Origin: Oribacterium sp.
GTDB lineage: Bacteria > Bacillota_A > Clostridia > Lachnospirales > Lachnospiraceae
Direction: 5' to 3'
NCBI GenBank assembly: GCA_004554245.1
Contig: SFND01000003.1
Location: 45,091-109,090, forward strand
Length of the DNA: 64,000 nucleotides
Numbering within the stretch: position 1 is the stretch's first letter; each line of letters begins with the position of its first letter. Below the pieces are notes generated by a model. It was not told the DNA's origin, did no database searches, and worked only from the letters and a program-made list of their open reading frames with translations. The position numbers were made by a program, and so were the translations under genes. This document shows, piece after piece, positions 1 through 8,251 of this stretch.

Positions 1-270
1 CGGTGTTACGCGTGCGGTTCCAGGTGGCAGCGGACGACCATTCGGGCTGGCCTTCCGTGCCGGCTTCTCTGCCTCCTGCGACTTCCGTGCGCCCTGAGAT
101 GCAGCGGTGCCGAACTTCGAGCCCAGTGGGCGATTTTTATGATTTGCGGAATTCTGCGAATGGAAAACAACAGCAAGTTTCTTTTTCTTAGGCGCATCTC
201 CTGCCTTCGACTTATCCTTACTTCCTTCCCTGCTGTTCATTCCCAAATCTTTCTGGTTATCATCTGACAT
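1..270 (-). CDS. infB: Translation initiation factor IF-2, N-terminal fragment (gene continues off the left edge)
   Basis: The minus strand reads in frame from ATG at 270 (MSDDNQKDLG...) to the window edge, giving 90 codons. The translation has a Lys run followed by LAVVFHSQNSAN, which resembles the basic lead-in of clostridial IF-2 (KKKK..VFRPQNS), then a Lys/Ala/Gly/Pro-rich linker typical of the variable IF-2 N-terminus. The GTPase core lies outside the window. The start overlaps the end of the YlxQ gene by 11 bp, as in the standard nusA-ylxR-ylxQ-infB operon. IF-2 places initiator tRNA on the 30S subunit. Identity rests mainly on operon position plus the short N-terminal motif. Confidence 0.85.
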   Translation of the reverse strand, partial: MSDDNQKDLGMNSREGSKDKSKAGDAPKKKKLAVVFHSQNSANHKNRPLGSKFGTAASQGARKSQEAEKPARKASPNGRPLPPGTARVTP

Positions 271-580
271 TCACATTACCTCCGTCAATATATTTGATCA
301 TCGCCTGGGCGAAGCCCTGATCTTCAATGCTTATCGACGATCGTTCGGATCGTCCCAGCTGGTGCCCCAGCGTTTCCTTGGTGCCAAGTTCCTGATATGG
401 CACACTGCGATAGGTGGTCATATTTTTAAACTTCTTTTTCGTATTATCGGATGCATCCTCCGGGATGATCACGAGAAATGATTTGCCACTTTTGATGGAC
501 TTCTCCACGGCGAACTCACCGCTTTTACATTTCCCGGCCCGCTGACACAGTCCGAGCAATCCATAGATTTTATCTGTCAA
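260..580 (-). CDS. ylxQ: YlxQ-type L7Ae-family RNA-binding protein
   Basis: This 106-residue protein begins IYGLLGLCQRAGKCKSGEFAVEKSIKSGK, the usual opening of the small L7Ae/L30e-fold proteins encoded between ylxR and infB. The family binds kink-turn-like RNA; its cellular role in Firmicutes is poorly defined. Length is normal. It overlaps ylxR upstream by 11 bp and infB downstream by 11 bp, which suggests translational coupling. The C-terminal GRSERSSISIEDQGFAQAM matches the family's last helix region. Position in the operon supports the call strongly. Confidence 0.9.
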   Translation of the reverse strand: MTDKIYGLLGLCQRAGKCKSGEFAVEKSIKSGKSFLVIIPEDASDNTKKKFKNMTTYRSVPYQELGTKETLGHQLGRSERSSISIEDQGFAQAMIKYIDGGNVNVR

Positions 581-836
581 GCTGCTCCAGTTCCTCTCTC
601 AGTGTATCCAGGGTCTCCTTCGTGATCGCTTCCTTAAAGGACCGCTCCAGAGCCTTCCGCCGGAATGCCTTCTCGAGGCACTCCGGATTCTTACAGATGT
701 ATGCGCCACGACCATTCTTCCGGCCGCTCGGATCGATCGAGAAGCTGCCCTCCGGCTCATGTACGATCCGGATCAGCTCCTTCTTCTCTTTCTTTTCACC
801 ACAACCGATACAGGTTCTCTCAGGTACCTTCTTCAT
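570..836 (-). CDS. ylxR: YlxR/RnpM family RNA-binding protein
   Basis: The 88-residue product carries PERTCIGCGEKKEKKELIRIV at residues 4-24 and GRGAYICKNPECLEKA in the middle, the two Cys-containing signatures of YlxR (DUF448). In Bacillus the protein is now called RnpM and modulates RNase P. It sits 5 bp downstream of nusA and overlaps ylxQ, the standard order. Nothing is truncated. Confidence 0.93.
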   Translation of the reverse strand: MKKVPERTCIGCGEKKEKKELIRIVHEPEGSFSIDPSGRKNGRGAYICKNPECLEKAFRRKALERSFKEAITKETLDTLREELEQLDR

Positions 837-841
837 CTTCG

Positions 842-1987
842 TTACTCGTTCTCATCCTCCGAAGTCGTCTCGTCGTATGCGATATCGTCCTCATACTCGC
901 CCTCGGCGCCCTCACTCTGATAGTCGATACCCATCTCGTCGAAGATGCCCTGCTCCTGTGCCTGGGACTCCGACTTGATATCGATCTTATAGCCGGTCAG
1001 CTTCGCGCTGAGACGTGCGTTCTGACCCTCCTTACCGATGGCCAGGCTCAGCTGATTATCCGGCACGATAACCATCGCCTCGTTGTTATCCTGATCGGCG
1101 ATGACCGCGATCACCTTCGCCGGTGACAGTGCGTTCTCGATCAGGTACGCCGGGTTCTCATCATAGTTGATGATATCGATCTTCTCACCGTGAAGCTCAT
1201 CGACGATGGCGTTTACACGGGAACCGTTCAGACCGACGCATGCACCTACCGGATCGACATCCGGATCGTGGGACATGACCGCCATCTTCGTTCTGGAGCC
1301 GGCCTCACGTGCGATTGCCTTGATCTCGACGGTACCGTCACGAACCTCGGCGACCTCATCCTCGAACAGACGCTTTACAAGCTCCGGATGCGTTCTCGAG
1401 ATCATGACACGCGGACCACGCGGCATATCTCTGACCTCGACCACATACACCTTGATGCGCTCGTTCGTCACGAGGGTCTCGCCCTTGATCTGCTCGTTCT
1501 CTGCGAGATAGCCATCGACCTTGCCGAGATTTACGATGACAGAACGTCCGGTATCCCGCTCGACGGTACCAGTCACGACCTCCTTCTCCATGGAGTAGTA
1601 CTCCTTATAGAGCACCTTACGCTCCTCCTCACGGATCTTCTGTACGATCACGCCCTTTGCGTTCTGGGTCGCGATACGTCCGAAACTCTTGGAATCCACC
1701 TTCACCGGAACGATGGAGCCCAGCGTGTAGGCCGGATTGATCAGTCTGGCATCGGCGAGTGAGATTTCTGTGTTCTTATCGAAAACTTCCTCTACGACGG
1801 TCTTATCCGCGATGACGGAATAATCACAGGTGTCCGGATCTACGTTGACACGCACATTATCGGCAGAACCGAAATGGTTCTTGCATGCAGTCTGGAGTGA
1901 CAGCTCGATCGCCTCGATGAGAGACTGCTTCGAGATTCCTTTCTCCTTTTCCAGTAAATCGAGTGCTTCGCTGAGTTCAGTGTTCAT
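842..1987 (-). CDS. nusA: Transcription termination/antitermination factor NusA
   Basis: NusA binds RNA polymerase and nascent RNA, affecting pausing and termination. The 381-residue product starts MNTELSEALDLLEKEKGISKQSLIEAIE, the NusA N-terminal domain. An S1 domain follows (about 135-200, with VTGTVERDTGRSVIVNLGKVDGYL), then two KH domains (PVGACVGLNGSRVNAI and AIGKEGQNARLSAKLTGYKIDI). It ends in an acidic tail of about 30 residues, normal for Firmicutes that lack the extra C-terminal repeats. Its ATG overlaps the rimP stop by one base (TAATG), so translation is probably coupled. Confidence 0.97.
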   Translation of the reverse strand: MNTELSEALDLLEKEKGISKQSLIEAIELSLQTACKNHFGSADNVRVNVDPDTCDYSVIADKTVVEEVFDKNTEISLADARLINPAYTLGSIVPVKVDSKSFGRIATQNAKGVIVQKIREEERKVLYKEYYSMEKEVVTGTVERDTGRSVIVNLGKVDGYLAENEQIKGETLVTNERIKVYVVEVRDMPRGPRVMISRTHPELVKRLFEDEVAEVRDGTVEIKAIAREAGSRTKMAVMSHDPDVDPVGACVGLNGSRVNAIVDELHGEKIDIINYDENPAYLIENALSPAKVIAVIADQDNNEAMVIVPDNQLSLAIGKEGQNARLSAKLTGYKIDIKSESQAQEQGIFDEMGIDYQSEGAEGEYEDDIAYDETTSEDENE

Positions 1988-2391
1988 TAGTTTTTACCCC
2001 TCCCGGTAAGTGTATCTTCATTTGTATCTTCATGGCTGTCTTCGGAATCCGCATCGGTGTCTTCATCGACCGCCGCTTCCTCCTCTTCAACATCCTCTGG
2101 AATCACATCTTCATTGCCAGGCTGATCCTTGAATCCGAGCGAACATACCTCCAGCATGTACTGCTCATCGATGAAATCCTCCTGGTCCAGCCATTTGGAA
2201 AGCCGTCTGGATACCTTCGCACAGTCGTTTACGGTCATGTCCACCTCGTCGAGACGATAGATGAACGCACGCAGATACCACTCATTATTTTCATAAGTGA
2301 AGGTAACGCTGTCGACTCCGTAGCCCTCCTTCGGACAGAAGCTGTCGAGGTACGTTTTTACTCTTTCAGTATAGTTGCCCTTTGCCTGCAT
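1987..2391 (-). CDS. rimP: Ribosome maturation factor RimP, C-terminal domain absent
   Basis: RimP assists 30S assembly. Residues 1-88 look like the RimP N-terminal domain: WYLRAFIYRLDEVDMTVNDCAKVSRRLSKWLD, then YMLEV. At the point where family members read LEVSSPGL(D/G)RPL, this protein reads LEVCSLGFKDQP. It then goes straight into an acidic tail rich in Glu and Asp to residue 134. The SH3-like C-terminal domain of about 65-70 residues is missing. The gene is the first of the nusA operon and has a good promoter at 2468-2496. The truncation may be a lineage trait rather than damage, because frame and coupling to nusA are intact. Confidence 0.85.
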   Translation of the reverse strand: MQAKGNYTERVKTYLDSFCPKEGYGVDSVTFTYENNEWYLRAFIYRLDEVDMTVNDCAKVSRRLSKWLDQEDFIDEQYMLEVCSLGFKDQPGNEDVIPEDVEEEEAAVDEDTDADSEDSHEDTNEDTLTGRGKN

Positions 2392-2411
2392 TGAATTTTC
2401 CTCTAAACTTA

Positions 2412-2448
2412 AGTTAAAGGAGCGGGCGAAACGCCTGCTCCTTTAACT
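2412..2448 (-). promoter_or_regulatory. Long hairpin in the rimP-nusA leader
   Basis: Two 17-base arms (2412-2428 and 2432-2448) flank an AAA loop. They pair fully on the plus strand if one G-U is allowed; on the minus-strand RNA that pair becomes an A-C mismatch. The hairpin lies between the rimP promoter and the rimP ribosome binding site. It has no clean T tract (TTAAGTTTAG follows), so it is a weak terminator at best. It could also end read-through from the NSS transporter gene. Confidence 0.55.
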
Positions 2449-2467
2449 AGTCAACAAATACTCTATA

Positions 2468-2496
2468 TTTATAGCACGGTCCTCAGGACAATGCAA
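2468..2496 (-). promoter_or_regulatory. Sigma-70-type promoter for rimP-nusA operon
   Basis: On the minus strand, TTGCAT (2496-2491) and TATAAA (2473-2468) are separated by 17 bp, with TG one base before the -10 (extended -10). A start near 2461 gives a leader of about 70 nt that contains the 2412-2448 hairpin. Confidence 0.7.
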
Positions 2497-2523
2497 GGCT
2501 TTTCGTGTGATTCAGCGAACAGC

Positions 2524-3900
2524 TCAGAGCAGGCCCTGGATCAGAATGATCAGAATCAGTACCGGAAGGACGAACTGGAAGTACGGCTTGATCGCCGCCG
2601 GCAGCTTCAGTCCTTCACCCTTGTTGCACTCTGCGAGGTAGTGATCGAAGCCCCAGCCCCAGCGGCTCACACAGAACAGAAGGTAGATGAGCGAACCCGC
2701 CGGAAGCAGGAGGTTTGATACGATGAAATCCTCGGAATCCAGGACGCCACGGGCACCGATGATATGGAGATCTGACCAGAGATTAAAGCCCAGAACGCAC
2801 GGCACACTGGCGAGCAGCACGAAGATGCAGTTCAGGTAGACAGCCTTCTTTCGCTCCCATCCGAAGTTGTCGATGGAGGTCGAGAGCAGATTCTCGAAGA
2901 CGGTGATGACGGTGCTGAAGCTTGCGAAGCTCATGAACAGGAAAAACATGGCGCCCCAGAGGCGTCCACCCGCCATATTCATAAACACCTTCGGCAGGGT
3001 CAGGAAAATCAGACTCGGACCGGCATCCGGCTGCACGTTAAAGGCGAAGCAGGCCGGGAAGATGATCAGACCGGACATGATTGCAACGAAGGTATCAAGC
3101 ACGCAGATACGCGCAGACTCGCCGACCAGTGTATAATCGTCCGACATATAGGAACCGAAGATCTCGATGCATGCGATGCCGAGGCTCAGTGTGAAGAAGG
3201 CCTGATTCATCGCGGCGGAGATCACGGAGCCGAGTCCCTTCAGCATACTGCCGCCGCCCTGCTCTGCGACACGCACGAGGCTCGGAATCAGGTAGAAGCG
3301 TGTGCCCTCCACCGAGTTCGGAAGCGTCAGGCTGTGGAAGGCCAGTACGACGATCAGTGCGAGCAATGCCGTCATCATGACCGTTGTCACCTTCTCGAGA
3401 CCCTTCTGAAGACCGAAGGAGCAGACCAGGAAGCCGACCAGTACGGTCACGGCCATGCTCAGCATCATCTCTTCCGGAGCGTTCATCAGCTTCGCAAAGA
3501 CCTCATCCGCGGCTTCCGTGCGGATGCCATCGAAGACGCCCAGGATGAACTTGAAGAAGTAGGACAGCATCCAGCCGGATACCGTCGTGTAGTACATCAT
3601 CAAAAGATAGGAACCGGCGGTCGCAAACCAGCCATGAATATGCCACTTACTCCCCTTCGGTTCCAGTGCCTCATAGGCGCGCACGGCACTCTTATGCGAT
3701 GCCCGTCCGACGGCGAGCTCCATCGTGAGCACCGGGATCCCCATGATGACCAGAAAAATCAGATAGAACAGTACGAAGATACCGCCGCCGTTCTGTCCGA
3801 CGAGATAAGGAAACTTCCATACGTTTCCGATGCCGATGGCACATCCGGCACTGACCAGGATGAAGCCGATGCGGGACTTAAAGCCTTCCCGTTTACCCAT
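2524..3900 (-). CDS. Neurotransmitter:sodium symporter (NSS/SNF) family transporter
   Basis: A polytopic membrane protein of about 458 residues that starts MGKREGFKSRIGFIL. The first membrane segment holds SAGCAIGIGNVWKFPYLVGQNGGG, the hallmark of sodium-dependent amino-acid symporters of the SNF family. About 11-12 hydrophobic segments follow, a usual bacterial NSS length. ATG at 3900 is preferred over the upstream ATG at 3936 because GGGGGG lies 8 bases before it. The substrate is probably an amino acid but cannot be read from the sequence. It is transcribed alone behind a terminator-like leader (3917-3995). Confidence 0.9.
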   Translation of the reverse strand: MGKREGFKSRIGFILVSAGCAIGIGNVWKFPYLVGQNGGGIFVLFYLIFLVIMGIPVLTMELAVGRASHKSAVRAYEALEPKGSKWHIHGWFATAGSYLLMMYYTTVSGWMLSYFFKFILGVFDGIRTEAADEVFAKLMNAPEEMMLSMAVTVLVGFLVCSFGLQKGLEKVTTVMMTALLALIVVLAFHSLTLPNSVEGTRFYLIPSLVRVAEQGGGSMLKGLGSVISAAMNQAFFTLSLGIACIEIFGSYMSDDYTLVGESARICVLDTFVAIMSGLIIFPACFAFNVQPDAGPSLIFLTLPKVFMNMAGGRLWGAMFFLFMSFASFSTVITVFENLLSTSIDNFGWERKKAVYLNCIFVLLASVPCVLGFNLWSDLHIIGARGVLDSEDFIVSNLLLPAGSLIYLLFCVSRWGWGFDHYLAECNKGEGLKLPAAIKPYFQFVLPVLILIILIQGLL

Positions 3901-3916
3901 AGTGTTTTCCCCCCAT

Positions 3917-3995
3917 AAAAAAAGTGTATCTGTCATTCCATATCTGAAACATCGAAGGTAAAGCGATATTTCAGATAAACTCAGACAGATACACT
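3917..3995 (-). terminator. Nested-hairpin terminator/attenuator in NSS transporter leader
   Basis: An outer perfect 12-bp stem (AGTGTATCTGTC at 3923-3934 with its complement at 3984-3995) encloses an inner 9-bp stem (3941-3949 with 3969-3977). On the minus strand the outer stem is followed directly by seven T residues (3917-3923), then the GGGGGG ribosome binding site. It may end the upstream SARP gene. A TATAAA box at 4002-3997 would start a transcript at the outer stem, so it could also be a leader attenuator for the transporter. No known riboswitch consensus was recognised. Confidence 0.65.
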
Positions 3996-4023
3996 ATTTT
4001 ATACAGTTTCTGATTATTTTGCA

Positions 4024-5292
4024 CTAACCATTTTCAACATTTTTCGTTTTGTCCAGGACAGCCGGGATCTCAGCGAGCGATACGATGCGATAGCGAAGCT
4101 CTGCGCGTGGTCCGGTCAGCTCCTTCAGCTTCCGTGCGAGGCGCTGATAGATGATGCTGCAGTCCTCCTTTTTCGTACCGATCAGCAGGAGCAGATACTG
4201 GCTCGAGCTGTACTTCGTAAACACATCGCCCTGACGCAGTCCTTCATACAGTGCCTGCTTCAGCGCCTCAGAGCGTGCGTTCAGCTTTTCCGGATTCTGA
4301 ATCGGCTTTCCCTCGTAATCGACGAGGGTACAGAGCATCATGAAGATGCTGCTGCCACGGCGGGACATATTCCGACGAAGCACATTATAGACATCGATGA
4401 AGCTTGCGTACGCACAGTAGTAGGAACCGGTCCGCGGCTCCGTATCCTCACCGCTCTTCAGTGCCGCATCCCGCTTCAGAATATCCGCCTGGATATCTCC
4501 GATGTTCTCCGACACGACCTTCAGCTCCTCATAGATGCGGGCGTAGCACTGCACGAGCTCATCCGGAAGTGGAACCTCCAGCTCGTCCAGATAGTAGTGG
4601 GCGGTTTTATTATACAGCTCATAGGCTTCCTTCGTCTGTTTCTTCAGAATCAGCGCATCGATCAGCTGAATCTGCCAGCCGCTCTCCGGGTAAATCCGGG
4701 CCGCCTGGGCATACAGCTGGTATAAATGATCATAATCCTGCTTTTTACGGTAAAAATCACCGAGGAAGCGTACCAGCTCATCATAGCTTTCCTTCAGTCG
4801 GATAGACTCGACGATGACCCAGTTTTCGGTCGCAAAATCCGGCAGAAGCTCGCCCTGGTACAGCGCACCAGCCTGCTCGTAGAGGGCCGCCTTCTCTTCC
4901 GGTGCGACGGCCTCCTGGGCCCTCTGACAGAGTCGTCGGAAGTCTGCGAAATCATACGAAAAGCGATAGCCCTCCGGCCGCTCTGGTGTATATATGCCCT
5001 TCTTGCCTTCGATATAGCGCTTCCCTGGCATCCCGCTTTTTTTCAGCTGCGTCCGTGCCTGATGAAGCAGATTATTCAGGCTGTTGTTTTCATCCAGCAG
5101 CTCCTTATAAGCGAATACATAGTCGATCAGCTCCCGCTTCGCGATTCCGGTCTCATGATGTAAGAAAATCACCTGGATCAGCTTCAGAAAATTCGCCTTA
5201 CTGTTTTCTCCGAAGTAGAGCTGCTGCCCATCTACCGAAACAGCAAACTGCCCCAGCATCTGTATAACGATACGCTTTTCATCTGTCGGCAT
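4024..5292 (-). CDS. SARP/BTAD-family transcriptional regulator
   Basis: A 422-residue cytoplasmic regulator. Residues about 8-105 look like an OmpR-type winged helix (IQMLGQFAVSVDGQQL...KRELIDYVF...NNLLHQARTQLKKSG). Residues 110-260 are a helical BTAD/TPR-like domain (YQGELLPDFATENW, YPESGWQIQLIDALI). The last 130 residues (VFTKYSSSQYLLLLIGTKKEDC) resemble the degenerate GGDEF-like fold often found at the end of clostridial SARPs, without a GGDEF motif. Start ATG has GGGAGG 8 bases upstream. It lies alone between the NSS transporter and the ArsP_2 exporter; targets are unknown. Confidence 0.8.
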   Translation of the reverse strand: MPTDEKRIVIQMLGQFAVSVDGQQLYFGENSKANFLKLIQVIFLHHETGIAKRELIDYVFAYKELLDENNSLNNLLHQARTQLKKSGMPGKRYIEGKKGIYTPERPEGYRFSYDFADFRRLCQRAQEAVAPEEKAALYEQAGALYQGELLPDFATENWVIVESIRLKESYDELVRFLGDFYRKKQDYDHLYQLYAQAARIYPESGWQIQLIDALILKKQTKEAYELYNKTAHYYLDELEVPLPDELVQCYARIYEELKVVSENIGDIQADILKRDAALKSGEDTEPRTGSYYCAYASFIDVYNVLRRNMSRRGSSIFMMLCTLVDYEGKPIQNPEKLNARSEALKQALYEGLRQGDVFTKYSSSQYLLLLIGTKKEDCSIIYQRLARKLKELTGPRAELRYRIVSLAEIPAVLDKTKNVENG

Positions 5293-5414
5293 ACGTCTTC
5301 CCTCCCTTCTCTTTCTGATTGAAAGTTCTTATATTTATAGTAGTCGGCTGGAATCAAAAAGTAAACGAAAAAATTAAAAGCGCATCCGTATTTAAGATTT
5401 TTACGTATCCGTCA

Positions 5415-6440
5415 TCAGAATACGATGCCCAGATACTCGATCACGAGCCCCCAGAAGACACCGAGCCCATACAGCATGATCGTAATCCGGAGATTCTCAT
5501 TCGGATGATCATTCGTACGGAACAGAACGAGCAGTCCGACACCGGCACCGACCAGGAGACCGGCCATCATCTGCCCGGCGTTCAGTATCCCCATCAGGTA
5601 CAGCTGGGTGATGCTGACGGACGCAGCACAGTTCGGGATCAGACCGACGACGCCGGCCAGGAAGACACCGACGATCGGCTTTCCGGAGAGGAAGTGACCG
5701 AGGGCCTCGGCACCGATGCCCTCGACGAGGAGCGTGATGATCAGGGTGATGAAGAAGATGAAGCCGGTGATCTGAACCGTATGATGGAGTGCCGGCATGG
5801 CGATGCCCATGAAGCCCTTCTGATGATGGTGATGATGATGTCCTGCATGGGCGTGGGCAGCTGCATGCTCGTGGCTGTGGTGCTCCTCTGCGACATGACG
5901 ATGTGTGTGGTCGTCTGCATTGGCCTCGTGCGTATGCGCCGCCTCTGTATGAAGCTCTTCCTCTTCATCATCGTCGCAGTCACAGTGCTCATGCACACAG
6001 AGATCGTGAATATGCTTCTCCGGTGCCTTCGTATGGCGGCCATGCCGCATGAAGACGTCGAGCAGGAAACCACTGATGAGGCCCAGGATCGCCTTCGTCG
6101 CCAGAACCCGCAGCATCGTCGCCGGATGTACACCCTCCGAGATAAAAATCGGCAGCATCTCATCTGAGGTCGACAGGAAGACGGCGATCAGGGTGCCGAC
6201 CGAGATCACGCCGCCCGCAAACAGACTGGAGGCCGCCGCCGAGAAGCCACACTGCGGCAGGATACCCACAGCCGCTCCGATCAGCGGACCGAAGTGACCG
6301 GCCTTCTCCAGCATCCCCGTCGTATGCTTCTCTGCCTTATGCTCGAGGTACTCCATCCCCATATAGGTGATCAAAAGGAACGGAATCAGCTTCGCTGTAT
6401 CCAGTACCGCATCGAACAACGCGTCTAAAATCATTTCCAT
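5415..6440 (-). CDS. Putative ArsP_2-type (10TM) heavy-metal exporter with His-rich loop
   Basis: A 341-residue membrane protein. Two similar halves contain GAAVGILPQCGFSAAASSLFAGG (residues about 55-77) and GVVGLIPNCAASVSITQLYLMG (about 265-286). This repeated PxC signature is seen in the putative 10TM arsenic/metal permeases (ArsP_2, PF11449). Between the halves a cytoplasmic or external loop (about 140-210) is packed with His, Asp and Glu, including a CDCDDDEEEE stretch and a run of six His, and probably binds divalent metal. The promoter region has two direct repeats (6502-6533). No metal regulator gene is adjacent. Confidence 0.75.
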   Translation of the reverse strand: MEMILDALFDAVLDTAKLIPFLLITYMGMEYLEHKAEKHTTGMLEKAGHFGPLIGAAVGILPQCGFSAAASSLFAGGVISVGTLIAVFLSTSDEMLPIFISEGVHPATMLRVLATKAILGLISGFLLDVFMRHGRHTKAPEKHIHDLCVHEHCDCDDDEEEELHTEAAHTHEANADDHTHRHVAEEHHSHEHAAAHAHAGHHHHHHQKGFMGIAMPALHHTVQITGFIFFITLIITLLVEGIGAEALGHFLSGKPIVGVFLAGVVGLIPNCAASVSITQLYLMGILNAGQMMAGLLVGAGVGLLVLFRTNDHPNENLRITIMLYGLGVFWGLVIEYLGIVF

Positions 6441-6501
6441 CTAATGTTTACTCTCCTTTATGTCATTCTTTATCGCGTTCTCTAGAATAACACAGGTGTC
6501 A

Positions 6502-6533
6502 ACACGTAAATCATCATATGAACACACGTAAAT
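6502..6533 (-). promoter_or_regulatory. Direct repeat, possible operator upstream of the exporter
   Basis: ACACGTAAAT occurs at 6502-6511 and 6524-6533, a spacing of 22 bp or about two helical turns. It lies 60-90 bases upstream of the exporter start and beside a TTGACA-like hexamer (minus strand). It could be a repressor or activator site; the cognate protein is not in the window as far as can be seen. Confidence 0.4.
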
Positions 6534-6535
6534 AT

Positions 6536-6558
6536 AAAAAGGGCCCCGAAGGGCCCTG
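6536..6558 (-). terminator. Intrinsic terminator after pyrG
   Basis: On the minus strand AGGGCCC-TTCG-GGGCCCT is followed by TTTT. It is a GC stem closed by a stable UUCG tetraloop, 9 bases past the pyrG stop codon. Confidence 0.93.
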
Positions 6559-6566
6559 AGTGAAAA

Positions 6567-8162
6567 TTATTTACGAAGAGACGCCTCGATGAGACCGCGG
6601 AACAGCGGATGCGCGTTGTTCGGGCGGGACTTGAACTCCGGGTGCGCCTGGGTAGCGACGAAGTACGGATGATCCGAAAGCTCGATCATCTCTACGATAT
6701 GGCCGTCCGGTGACTGACCGACGAGCTGCATACCGGCTTCCTCGAGCTCTGCGCGGAAGTCATTATTGACCTCATAACGGTGACGGTGACGCTCGGAGAT
6801 CTGTGTCGTACCATAGAGGGCATGGGCCTTCGAACCGTCGCTCAGTACGCACGGATATGCGCCGAGACGCATCGTGCCGCCGAGATCCGTGACACTCTTC
6901 TGCTCCGGCATCAGGTCGATCACCGGATGCTCGGTGTTCGGATCGAACTCCGTCGAGTTGGCATCTGCCCAGCCGAGCACATCCCGCGCGAACTCGATGA
7001 TCGCAATCTGCATACCAAGGCAGATGCCGAGGTACGGAATCTTATGCTCACGCGCGTACTGTGCTGCCATGATCATGCCCTCGATGCCACGGGAGCCGAA
7101 ACCGCCCGGAACCAGAATACCATTGACTCCGGCGAGCAGCGTCTCTGCGCCGGACTTCTCGAGCTCCTCAGAATCCACCCAGCGGATCTTCACCTTCGCA
7201 CGATTGGCGATGCCACCATGCTTCAGGGCCTCCACGACACTGAGGTAGGCATCATGCAGCTGCGTATACTTGCCGACGATGGCGATGACCGTCTCACGGC
7301 TCGGATGACGCAGATTCTCGACCATATGTGTCCAGTCGGAGAGATCCGGCTCCGGGCACGGCAGGTGGAGACACTCGAGGACCGACTGCGCGAGATGCTC
7401 GTGCTCCATCATGAGCGGCACCTCGTAGATGAACTCCGCGTTCGTGTTCTGCAGTACATGGTTCGCCGGCACATTACAGAAGAGGCCGATCTTCTCACGA
7501 ATCTCCTGTGGAATCGGATACTCGGTACGGCAGACGAGGATGTCCGCCTGGAGGCCGAGTCGCTGGAGCTCACGTACGCTCATCTGCGTCGGCTTCGTCT
7601 TCAGCTCCTCCGACGCATGCAGGTACGGAATCAGCGTCACATGAATCATGATGGCATTCTCATGACCGACCTCCTGCTGGAACTGACGGATCGCCTCGAG
7701 GAACGGCTGGGACTCGATATCACCGACGGTACCACCGACCTCGATGATGGCGATGCGATCCTCGTTCTTGTCATCTGAATGATAGAAATCACTCTTGATC
7801 TCGTTCGTGATGTGCGGGATGACCTGCACGGTGTGTCCCTCATACTCGCCGTGGCGCTCCTTGTTGAGGACCGACCAGTAGACCTTACCGGAGGTGACAT
7901 TGCTTCTGTGATCCAGAGACTCGTCGATGAAACGCTCGTAGTGACCTAGATCGAGGTCCGTCTCCGTACCATCATCCGTGACGAAAACCTCACCATGCTG
8001 AATCGGGTTCATCGTACCCGGATCGATATTGATATACGGGTCGAACTTCTGCATGGTAACCTTATAGCCACGGGCCTTCAGAAGACGACCGAGCGAAGCG
8101 GCTGTGATACCCTTTCCGAGTCCGGAAACGACGCCACCGGTGACAAATACGTACTTGATCAT
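6567..8162 (-). CDS. pyrG: CTP synthase
   Basis: Converts UTP to CTP using ATP and glutamine. The 531-residue product starts MIKYVFVTGGVVSGLGKGITAASLG, the synthetase P-loop. The synthetase domain covers about 1-265 and a class I glutamine amidotransferase follows, with the catalytic PYLGICLGMQ (Cys nucleophile) and HRHRYEVN / ATQAHPEF (His-Glu). Length is normal. ATG at 8162 is chosen over further upstream in-frame ATGs because the family begins (M)xKYxFVTGGV and AAAGGGGAG lies just before it. It is transcribed alone, with a structured leader upstream and a strong terminator downstream. Confidence 0.98.
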   Translation of the reverse strand: MIKYVFVTGGVVSGLGKGITAASLGRLLKARGYKVTMQKFDPYINIDPGTMNPIQHGEVFVTDDGTETDLDLGHYERFIDESLDHRSNVTSGKVYWSVLNKERHGEYEGHTVQVIPHITNEIKSDFYHSDDKNEDRIAIIEVGGTVGDIESQPFLEAIRQFQQEVGHENAIMIHVTLIPYLHASEELKTKPTQMSVRELQRLGLQADILVCRTEYPIPQEIREKIGLFCNVPANHVLQNTNAEFIYEVPLMMEHEHLAQSVLECLHLPCPEPDLSDWTHMVENLRHPSRETVIAIVGKYTQLHDAYLSVVEALKHGGIANRAKVKIRWVDSEELEKSGAETLLAGVNGILVPGGFGSRGIEGMIMAAQYAREHKIPYLGICLGMQIAIIEFARDVLGWADANSTEFDPNTEHPVIDLMPEQKSVTDLGGTMRLGAYPCVLSDGSKAHALYGTTQISERHRHRYEVNNDFRAELEEAGMQLVGQSPDGHIVEMIELSDHPYFVATQAHPEFKSRPNNAHPLFRGLIEASLRK

Positions 8163-8251
8163 ATGCTCCCCTTTCATGATCCCCCATGAAGCAGGCCAAT
8201 GCCTCATGCGCCATGCACTCACCACCCACAGTAACGCCGGCAGCGATGCAC

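Noticed and set aside
3917..3995. Glycine riboswitch in the NSS transporter leader
   Set aside because: NSS genes are sometimes under glycine riboswitches, but the conserved glycine aptamer cores are not present.
5821..5850. Microsatellite-like GATGATG tract
   Set aside because: It is the coding sequence for the His run of the exporter, not an independent repeat.
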